Source: Martinezella tropici
Lineage (GTDB): Bacteria; Pseudomonadota; Alphaproteobacteria; Rhizobiales; Rhizobiaceae
Length of the DNA: 64,000 nt
Direction: 5' to 3'
Assembly (NCBI GenBank): GCA_000799755.1
Contig: JUHI01000013.1
Location: forward strand, 62,001 to 126,000
Positions 58,004-64,000 of this stretch are shown here, piece after piece (position 1 is the first letter of the stretch; each line of letters starts with the position of its first letter). The notes below the pieces were generated by a model. That model ran no database searches, had not been told where the DNA came from, and saw only the letters and a program-made list of their open reading frames with translations. The position numbers and the translations under genes are program-made.

Positions 58004-59332
58004 TTACTTGGAAGAAACTGCCTTTTCGGGGTTCGGCGGGAAGGCCGGGTCCGTCTTCGCGCCGCGCAGCAGGTCGAGCGCGTAGTTGAGCTGGATGTCG
58101 TCCTTCGGGTCCGGCGGCACGTAGGCCGAAGAGCCGGAGCCCTTGTCGGTCTCGCTCTGGCCCTTGATGTGGCCCGGCAGGCTGGATTCGCCTTCCGATG
58201 TCAGCTTGCCCTTCAGATCATCCGGCAGCGGCTGGTCGACCTTGATGTCCGGCGTGATGCCGGTGCCCTGGATCGAGCGGCCCGATGGCGTGTAATAGAG
58301 CGCCGTCGTCAGGCGCAGCGCGCCGTTGCCGTCACCCAGCGGGATGATCGTCTGAACGGAGCCCTTGCCGAAGGACTGAGTGCCGAGAACGGTGGCGCGA
58401 CGCAGATCCTGGAGGGCGCCTGCGACGATTTCCGAAGCCGAAGCCGAGCCGCCGTTGATGAGCACGATGATCGGCTTACCGTCCGTCAGATCGCCCGGGG
58501 TCGCGTTGAAGCGGCGGGTTTCGTCCGGGTTGCGGCCGCGGGTCGACACGATCTCGCCGCGTTCGAGCACGTCGTCGGCGACGTTGATCGCCTGGTCGAG
58601 CAGACCGCCCGGGTTGAGGCGCAGGTCAAGAACGTAGCCCTTCAGCTTGTCGGCCGGAATATCCTTCTTGATCTTGGCGATCGCGGCTTCGAGGTCCGGC
58701 GTCGTCTTTTCCGTGAAGGAGATGATGCGGATATAGCCGACATCGCCGCCTTCCTCGCGCGACTTGACGGCGGCGATCGCGATGATGTCGCGGATGACGG
58801 TGATTTCGATCGGCTTGTCGACGCCCTTGCGCATCAGGGTCAGCTTGACCGGGGTCTTCACCGCGCCCTTCATCTTGTTGACGGCGTCTTCCAGCTTCAG
58901 GCCGCGAACCGACTGGCCGTCGATCGCGGTGATATAGTCGCCAGCCAGGACGCCGGCCTTGGCGGCCGGCGTATCGTCGATCGGGGTGATGACCTTGACG
59001 AGGTCATTGTCCATCGTCACTTCGATGCCAAGGCCGCCGAACTCACCCTTCGTCTGGGTGCGCATGTCTTCAGCATCCTTGGCGTTCATGTAGCTCGAAT
59101 GGGGGTCCAGCGAAGACAGCATGCCGTTGATGGCGGCTTCGATGAGCTTGTCTTCCTGCGGCGGCGTCACATACTGCGCGCGGACGCGCTCAAAGACGTC
59201 GCCGAAAATCGACAACTCCTTGTAGGTGGAAGTGCCTGCGGCTTCCGCCGGCGCGACCGCCGAGTAGATAACGCCCATCGCGGTCGCACCCATCAATGCG
59301 CCGACGAGAACAAGAGAAGCCCTACGTATCAT
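58004..59332 (-). CDS. ctpA: S41-family C-terminal processing peptidase (CtpA)
   Basis: The 442-residue exported serine protease (Ser/Lys dyad) has a signal/anchor at residues 1-32 and a PDZ domain (KGEFGGLGIEV to about GQSVRGL). The peptidase core has NGGSASASE with the nucleophile and GTQSFGKGSVQ with the Lys. Homologues trim or degrade peptidoglycan hydrolases and other periplasmic proteins. ATG 59330-59332 was chosen; the open frame extends another 57 codons without conserved sequence. The start overlaps the EnvC-like stop by 11 bases. Confidence 0.94.
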   Translation of the reverse strand: MIRRASLVLVGALMGATAMGVIYSAVAPAEAAGTSTYKELSIFGDVFERVRAQYVTPPQEDKLIEAAINGMLSSLDPHSSYMNAKDAEDMRTQTKGEFGGLGIEVTMDNDLVKVITPIDDTPAAKAGVLAGDYITAIDGQSVRGLKLEDAVNKMKGAVKTPVKLTLMRKGVDKPIEITVIRDIIAIAAVKSREEGGDVGYIRIISFTEKTTPDLEAAIAKIKKDIPADKLKGYVLDLRLNPGGLLDQAINVADDVLERGEIVSTRGRNPDETRRFNATPGDLTDGKPIIVLINGGSASASEIVAGALQDLRRATVLGTQSFGKGSVQTIIPLGDGNGALRLTTALYYTPSGRSIQGTGITPDIKVDQPLPDDLKGKLTSEGESSLPGHIKGQSETDKGSGSSAYVPPDPKDDIQLNYALDLLRGAKTDPAFPPNPEKAVSSK

Positions 59333-60770
59333 TGCGTGCCTTTCCAGTGTCTTTGGAGGTCCACCAGGGCCGAGAATCGACCGGTTTTCCATCTTTTCGG
59401 AATTCAATGTAAAGCGTTGGCCGATCCGTTTCCAGCGCCAATGCGGTCGCGCTCGCGACTCTTTTTTGGCCCATGGTGGCCAGCGGCTCGCCAGCAAACA
59501 CAAATCTGCCAGGGCGCGTCTTGATCGCGTCCATGCCCGACAGCACCATGTGATAGCCGTCGCCCGTATCCAGGATGATCATCTGTCCGTAGCTGCGAAA
59601 CGCGCCGGCATAGACGACCGTGCCGTCGGCGGGAGCCGTGACAAGCGCATCCGGGCCGGTCGCAACGGTCAATCCCATCGCGGTGTGGTCGGTGCCGTCG
59701 TCGTCGCCGAACTGGCGGAGAATATCGCCCGCCACGGGCAGCTCCAACTTCTTCTTCAGGTCTGAAAAGGGATATGCGGGCGTAATGCGGTTTTTATCGG
59801 GCACGCCGTTCTCTGCAAGGGCTTTGGCCTGCTCGCGCTGCTGCTCGGTCATCTGCGCCCGGCGCGCCTCTTCCGCACGGGCAGCGGCGGCGGCATCGCG
59901 CACCGAGCCGATCTGGCTTTCGAGAGAGGCGACGAGCCCTTCGAGGCTGGTCGCCTGGCCCGCCAGCTCTTCGGCGCGCTTGCGTTCCGCGTCGAGTTGA
60001 TCGGCATTCTCCCTGCCGTGCTTGTCGTTCTCGGCGATCAGCAGGTCCATGCGCCGCTCCTCCTCCAGACTGTTGGTCATGGTGGTGGTGAAGCTGGCCT
60101 TTTCGGCCGTCGCATCGGCCTGCAGCTTGCTGAGATCCGTGAGATCGGCGATGAGCTTGTCCGTCTCCTTGCGCATTCCGGGCACCACGGCGCCGAGAAG
60201 GATGGCGCTGCGCACCGAGGCAAGCGCATCGTCCGGCGTCACCAGCAGCGCCGGCGGCGGATTGCGTCCCATGCGCTCGAGCGCGCCCAGAACTTCGGCC
60301 AGCAGAGCGCGACGGTCGTGCAGCGACGCACGGATCTTGTCTTCCTTGACGGCGAGATCCGTCAGCGTCTTTTCGCTTTGCTGGATCTTGCGGTCGAGAT
60401 CCTTGCGGCGGGCGGCGCTGTCGATCAGCGCCTGGCGTAGGCTGGCCGTGCTCTTGTCGAGCGAGGCGATACTGTCTTCCAGCTCCTTGGTCTTGTCGGA
60501 GGAGAGGCTGATCGTCTTCGAAAGCGCATCGAGTTGCGCGCGGGTTTCGTCGCGCTTGCGGGCGAGGTCCGCCGCCGGATCGGGCGCCTGTTGAGCCGGC
60601 GTCGTCGCGGAAGGGCGGTCGTCGGGCGCTTGCGGTGCGGCGGCATCGGCTTCCTGGGCGATGGCAACGTCCCGCTGCGAGAAAGGGCCTGCCATATAAA
60701 CGCCCACGCCGAGAGATGCCGCCAAGGCTGGCAGCATGAGACGCGAAAGCATGGGCGGGGCTTTTCTCAT
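59322..60770 (-). CDS. EnvC-like murein hydrolase activator with degenerate M23 domain
   Basis: The 482-residue protein has an N-terminal signal peptide (to about residue 39), a long coiled coil (about 70-320) and a C-terminal LytM/M23 domain (about 345-470). The metal-site residues are altered (no HxH where LYIEFR occurs), consistent with an activator of amidases in septum splitting, not an enzyme. It lies upstream of ctpA with overlapping ends, so the two are expressed together; in other bacteria Ctp proteases control such systems. ATG 60768-60770 is the start, with ATG 60752 as an alternative. Confidence 0.9.
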   Translation of the reverse strand: MRKAPPMLSRLMLPALAASLGVGVYMAGPFSQRDVAIAQEADAAAPQAPDDRPSATTPAQQAPDPAADLARKRDETRAQLDALSKTISLSSDKTKELEDSIASLDKSTASLRQALIDSAARRKDLDRKIQQSEKTLTDLAVKEDKIRASLHDRRALLAEVLGALERMGRNPPPALLVTPDDALASVRSAILLGAVVPGMRKETDKLIADLTDLSKLQADATAEKASFTTTMTNSLEEERRMDLLIAENDKHGRENADQLDAERKRAEELAGQATSLEGLVASLESQIGSVRDAAAAARAEEARRAQMTEQQREQAKALAENGVPDKNRITPAYPFSDLKKKLELPVAGDILRQFGDDDGTDHTAMGLTVATGPDALVTAPADGTVVYAGAFRSYGQMIILDTGDGYHMVLSGMDAIKTRPGRFVFAGEPLATMGQKRVASATALALETDRPTLYIEFRKDGKPVDSRPWWTSKDTGKARNDT

Positions 60771-60941
60771 CCAGTCGGTTCGGGCCTGGTCCCTTCGGAT
60801 CGCGCGAAAATAAGCTGATTTGCCGCGATCAGCTAGGAAGCATCGTCATTTTCAGGGCGGGAATCAAAACACGCCTGTGTGAGCGTTTCGTTAACGCAAA
60901 AACATCGAAAGCCAAACTGTTTTCGAAGCCGGGATAGGCGC

Positions 60942-61424
60942 TCACACCCGATGGTAGGGGTGACCGGAGAGGATGGTCACGGCCCGGTAGAGCTGTTCGG
61001 CGATGAGGATGCGCACCAGCTGGTGCGGCCAGGTGAGCTTGCCGAGGCAAATGGTCATGTCGGCCTTGTCGTAAAGCGCCGGGTCGAGACCGTCGGCGCC
61101 GCCGATCGCGATCGTCAGGTCGCGCTTGCCCTGATCGCGGTATGTGCCGAGCATGGCGGCGAAGGCTTCGCTGTCGAGCGCCTTGCCGCGTTCGTCGAGA
61201 AGGATGAGGACGCCGCCTTCCGGATGCGCCTTTTGCAAGAGACCCGCCTCTTCGCGCTTGCGGGTCTCGCTATTGGAGGCACGGCTTTCGGCAACCTCGG
61301 TCATGCGCGCCATTTCCAGGCCGATAGCTGGTCCGGCCTTGGCGAAACGGTCGAGATAACGAGCCGCAAGATCCTTTTCCGGGCCGGCTTTCAGCCGTCC
61401 CACCGCAAAAAGACCTATCCGCAT
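60942..61424 (-). CDS. rlmH: 23S rRNA pseudouridine1915-N3-methyltransferase RlmH
   Basis: The 160-residue SPOUT enzyme methylates pseudouridine 1915 in helix 69 of the 50S subunit. The C-terminal FAIGGADGL-like IAIGGADGLDP and the terminal PYHR tail are characteristic. ATG 61424 gives the usual N-terminus MRIGLFAVGRLKAGPE; an upstream frame of six codons is not conserved. It is 171 bases upstream of the EnvC-like gene and 115 downstream of rsfS, on the same strand, matching the rsfS-rlmH order of many bacteria. Confidence 0.93.
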   Translation of the reverse strand: MRIGLFAVGRLKAGPEKDLAARYLDRFAKAGPAIGLEMARMTEVAESRASNSETRKREEAGLLQKAHPEGGVLILLDERGKALDSEAFAAMLGTYRDQGKRDLTIAIGGADGLDPALYDKADMTICLGKLTWPHQLVRILIAEQLYRAVTILSGHPYHRV

Positions 61425-61539
61425 TCCCGCTCCCACGCACATCCGCCGTCATAGCGGCACAAAACGAAACTCTTGCCGGAGGTTCATCTCCGGCGATCAA
61501 AAGCTGCGAACCGAGCCGGGAAAGCGTTCCTGGGGTCCG

Positions 61540-61986
61540 TTAGTGCAGCCTGCCTTCATCGAGATCGGGTGCTGCCCACATCTTTTCGATGTTGTAGAAC
61601 TCGCGAATCTCGGGTCTGAAGACATGAACGATGATGTCGCCGGTGTCGATCAACACCCAGTCGCCGCCATCGAGACCTTCGACGCGGGCATTGCCGAAGC
61701 CCTCGTCCTTGAGATCGGTCATGAGATGGTCGGCAATCGCCAGGACATGGCGGTTCGATCGGCCGGAGACGACGACCATGTAGTCTCCCAGCGCAGACTT
61801 GCCAGCAATGTCGATGGTGACGATATTTTCGGCCTTGGAGTCCTCGAGGCTTGCGAGGACGGCTTGCAGGGCGCGGGCAGCGGCATCGGCGCCACGTTCC
61901 GTGCTCTTCGGGATAACGACAGGCGTTCTTCCCTTGGCGTGTACTGTTGTCAGTGCTCTTCCTTCCTTGAGTAACAGAACATGCAC
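61540..61986 (-). CDS. rsfS: Ribosome silencing factor RsfS
   Basis: The protein (up to 148 residues) binds L14 of the 50S subunit and blocks subunit joining in starvation. ENIVTIDIAGKSALGDYMVVVSGRSNRHV and DWVLIDTGDIIVHVF are the family blocks (split here in the annotation by length only). The start is uncertain: GTG 61986 is the only conventional start before the conserved domain, but a strong AAGGAAGG site (minus strand, about 61967-61960) stands just before CTG 61951-61953, where the family-like TTVHAKG begins. Either may be used. Confidence 0.88.
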   Translation of the reverse strand: MHVLLLKEGRALTTVHAKGRTPVVIPKSTERGADAAARALQAVLASLEDSKAENIVTIDIAGKSALGDYMVVVSGRSNRHVLAIADHLMTDLKDEGFGNARVEGLDGGDWVLIDTGDIIVHVFRPEIREFYNIEKMWAAPDLDEGRLH

Positions 61987-62146
61987 ATAAATGATCTGAG
62001 TCGATCACGCTACAAAGATAGGCATCAAAGCATTAAGGTTTCAAGACGCAGACGTCCAACTTCGAGCGTTCAGGACAAGGATTTGTGCCTGAACAGGGCT
62101 CTTTTGCACCAGATATAGGTGAACATCCGTCGAAAAAGGCCGGGAA

Positions 62147-62446
62147 TCAGCCTTCCGGGCTCACTCCGTCGACGAGAATGAGGTTGCGGCTAAGGGCATG
62201 ATCGCGCACCTCGAGGGCATGCGCATATTCCGGCGAGCGATACCAGGCCCTCGCCCGTTCCAAGTCCGGAAACTCGACGATCACGATCATTCGCGGCGAC
62301 CAGCCGCCCTCCAGTCTTTCGATCGGGCCGCCGCGGACGAGATAATGCCCACCATGATGGGCGATGGAGGCGGCTGCGCGGGTTCGGTAGGTCTGGAACG
62401 CTTCTGCATCCCTGACGGTGATATCGGAAATGATATAGGCCGGCAT
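62147..62446 (-). CDS. DUF1330 domain-containing protein
   Basis: The 99-residue single-domain dimeric alpha/beta-barrel-like protein starts MPAYIISDITVRDAEAFQTY, with the family core GGHYLVRGG, a following stretch RMIVIVEFPDLERARAWYRS, and a C-terminal SRNLILVDG. Function is unknown. ATG 62444-62446 was chosen over the longer frame to 62590, which lacks conserved sequence. It is divergent from modE and isolated from rsfS by 160 bases in which no feature was recognised. Confidence 0.88.
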   Translation of the reverse strand: MPAYIISDITVRDAEAFQTYRTRAAASIAHHGGHYLVRGGPIERLEGGWSPRMIVIVEFPDLERARAWYRSPEYAHALEVRDHALSRNLILVDGVSPEG

Positions 62447-62635
62447 GGTGTCTGAAATCTCCCTGATATCCGGGTTGTGAGATCCTGGGCCCGTGCGGTT
62501 CCTGCCCGGCACGCGAAGGCTTTCTGACATTGAGATCGGATAGGCGGACTCAACCGCTTGTCCATTTCCCATCGGCATGTACAGCCGCATGAAGACCGCA
62601 TATACACTACGGAGACCTCAAACGTTACAGATGCC

Positions 62636-63019
62636 ATGACAGATGCTCCGCAGCCATCGTTGAAGCCCATCCTCCGTATCAGTTTTTCGGGGCAGGACCG
62701 GCTCGGGCGCGGCAAGATGGAGCTTCTCGAACATATTCAGGAGACCGGCTCGATTTCGGCTGCTGGCCGCGCCATGGACATGTCCTATCGCCGGGCCTGG
62801 CTGCTCATCAGCGAATTGAACCACATGTTCCGCGAGCCGGTGGTGGAATCGCAACGCGGCGGCCAGAAGGGCGGCGGAGCGGCTCTGACACCTTTCGGCG
62901 AGGAACTGCTGCGGCGTTTCCGCGGTATGGAAACGACGCTGCGCACGGCGATCGCCGACGATCTGAGCTGGCTCGAGATTAATCGTAACCCGGCGGACAC
63001 CGCGTCCAAGAAAGCCTGA
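62636..63019 (+). CDS. modE: ModE-family molybdate-dependent transcriptional regulator (DNA-binding domain only)
   Basis: The 127-residue protein contains the LysR-like winged HTH of ModE: LLEHIQETGSISAAGRAMDM and SYRRAWLLISELN are the hallmark blocks, followed by AALTPFGEELL. The usual C-terminal tandem Mop molybdate-binding domains of E. coli ModE are missing, so this is the short form common in alphaproteobacteria; how it senses molybdate is unclear. ATG 62636 was chosen. It is convergent with modC, and it or a homologue would repress the mod transport genes. Confidence 0.85.
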   Translation: MTDAPQPSLKPILRISFSGQDRLGRGKMELLEHIQETGSISAAGRAMDMSYRRAWLLISELNHMFREPVVESQRGGQKGGGAALTPFGEELLRRFRGMETTLRTAIADDLSWLEINRNPADTASKKA

Positions 63020-63071
63020 CCGGCCCGAGCCTTTCCGCCAATTGCGAAAACGCTCGATGCTTTTGTTTTTA

Positions 63072-63115
63072 CGCAATTCCGGACGCAAAGCCGCCAGGCT
63101 CTTTTCCTGGACTTG
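63072..63115. repeat. Intergenic palindrome family B, copy 3 (modE-modC gap)
   Basis: GCAATTCCGGACGCAAAGCC and TCTTTTCCTGGACTTGC form imperfect arms around a loop, matching the order of the copies at 27331 and 57814. It lies between the convergent modE and modC stops and may act as the terminator for both. Confidence 0.7.
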
Positions 63116-63117
63116 CT

Positions 63118-64000
63118 TCAATGCTCCAGTGCCACGGTCTTGATGACCGCATGGATCGGCAGACCGATCCGCAGCCCCATCCGCTCGGCCGAAAATTGCG
63201 TGATGCGGGCGCTTACGATGTCGCCGCCGCAATCGACCCTGACCTCAGTCGTTCCGTCTGTCGCCGTGCCGATCCCCAGCACTTCGCCGTCGAGGATGTT
63301 CAGGGCGCTGAGGCCTTCCGGCCGGGCGGTCGCGAGCATGACGTCGCGGGCTGGAATATGGACGCGTACGGTCTTGCCGACAGCGGCGGCCTGACCCGGC
63401 ACGAAGAGTTTTGCCGTCTTCAGGGCGACGACGGTCAGATGATGCCGATCATCCATCGATTCGACGCGGCCTTCCAGAAGCACGCCGGCTTCACGGCGGT
63501 CGGTGGCGAGAGGGCCGGACAGCTGGCTGAAGATATCGACGGCAGCGCCGATCGTCTCGACCTTGCCGTCGCGCATGACGACGACGCGGTTGGCAAGCCG
63601 CGCCACTTCGGCGATGGAGTGGCTGACATAGATGATCGGTATCTTCGTCTCGTCGCGCAGCCGCTCGAGATAGGGCAAGATCTCTGCCTTGCGGGCTTCG
63701 TCGAGCGCGGCAAGCGGCTCGTCCATCAACAGAAGTCGCGGTGAAGAGAGCAGGGCGCGGCCGATCGCGACGCGTTGCTTTTCGCCGCCGGAAAGTTTCG
63801 CCGGCCGGCGATCGAGAAGCGCGCCGATGCCAAGGAGATCGACGACGCCGTCGAAGCTTTCGTTGCGATCGCCTCTGGGGGCGAACCAGCGGCCGTAGTT
63901 GAGGTTCTGCCGCACCGAAAGATGAGGGAACAGACGCGCTTCCTGAAAGACGTAGCCGAAGCGGCGGCGATGACGCGGCACGAAGATCTTGTTGTCGGTA
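63118..64000 (-). CDS. modC: Molybdate ABC transporter ATP-binding protein ModC (5' part outside window)
   Basis: The visible 293 residues are in frame to the window edge; the apparent start at 63981 is an internal GTG. It has the Q loop YVFQEARLFPHL, signature LSGGEKQRVAIGRALL, Walker B LLLMDEPLAALD and the H loop YVSHSIAEVA. A C-terminal Mop-like (TOBE) domain (about residues 215-290 of the visible part) binds or senses molybdate, as in ModC. The Walker A lies upstream of the window. modA/modB should lie beyond 64 kb. Confidence 0.93.
   Translation of the reverse strand, partial: TDNKIFVPRHRRRFGYVFQEARLFPHLSVRQNLNYGRWFAPRGDRNESFDGVVDLLGIGALLDRRPAKLSGGEKQRVAIGRALLSSPRLLLMDEPLAALDEARKAEILPYLERLRDETKIPIIYVSHSIAEVARLANRVVVMRDGKVETIGAAVDIFSQLSGPLATDRREAGVLLEGRVESMDDRHHLTVVALKTAKLFVPGQAAAVGKTVRVHIPARDVMLATARPEGLSALNILDGEVLGIGTATDGTTEVRVDCGGDIVSARITQFSAERMGLRIGLPIHAVIKTVALEH

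Noticed and set aside
1..64000. CRISPR arrays, tRNA or rRNA genes, insertion sequences, prophage
   Set aside because: No regular spacer-repeat array, cloverleaf, transposase or phage gene was recognised on either strand; short RNAs could still be missed by eye.

Overview
The window looks like the replication-origin region of the main chromosome of a Rhizobiaceae alphaproteobacterium (Rhizobium/Agrobacterium/Sinorhizobium group). The evidence is the gene order secB-dnaQ-coaE-aroE-maf-PPDK regulator / hemE-hemJ-rho-mnmE-mnmG-rsmG-parA-parB-holA-lptE-leuS, the high-GC coding style, rhizobial intergenic palindromes, an alphaproteobacterial LexA box (GAAC-N7-GAAC), an imuA-imuB-dnaE2 cassette and a roughly 1600-residue NAD-glutamate dehydrogenase. 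The species cannot be fixed from sequence reading alone.

Origin and segregation region (1-13.4 kb). The 389-bp gap at 3878-4266 has several DnaA-box-like nonamers, two GANTC sites and an AT-rich tract next to hemE, and is the best oriC candidate. Genes left of it (dnaQ to the PPDK regulator) run leftward and genes right of it (hemE to parB) run rightward, so both arms are co-directional with replication leaving the gap. Seven sequences matching the ParB site TGTTTCACGTGAAACA exactly or with one or two mismatches are scattered from 2.4 to 42.9 kb. Two of them lie inside coding sequence (rsmG and aroE).

Core metabolism and RNA region (13.4-48.8 kb). It holds holA/lptE/leuS, a YggS PLP protein, a TrcR-type cell-cycle regulator, acetyl-CoA synthetase, an odd-looking alpha/beta hydrolase, an SdhAF4-like assembly factor, htpX-rsmB, a heparinase-like protein, purH, an MFS protein, the giant NAD-GDH, pdxY with a beta-carbonic anhydrase, a lytic transglycosylase, asd, dps, an ArsR/SDR pair, a PAP2 phosphatase, leuB, a GIY-YIG protein bracketed by palindromic repeats, a TIM-barrel isomerase, leuD, a CitE-like lyase and a zincin.

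SOS, iron and envelope region (48.8-64 kb). A LexA box precedes imuA-imuB-dnaE2 (inducible mutagenesis). It is followed by bfd-bfr (iron storage; bfr appears to start at TTG). The leftward cluster rsfS-rlmH-envC-like-ctpA-divergent polysaccharide deacetylase-rppH joins ribosome maturation, peptidoglycan turnover and mRNA decay. The window ends in modE and a truncated modC for molybdate control and uptake.

No rRNA, tRNA, CRISPR array, insertion sequence or prophage was seen. The region is mostly conserved chromosome. The most notable structures are the candidate oriC with its parS array, a 116/117-bp intergenic repeat that supplies the parB stop codon, two other palindrome families, the long imuA/imuB overlap, and a composition shift in the middle of dnaE2.
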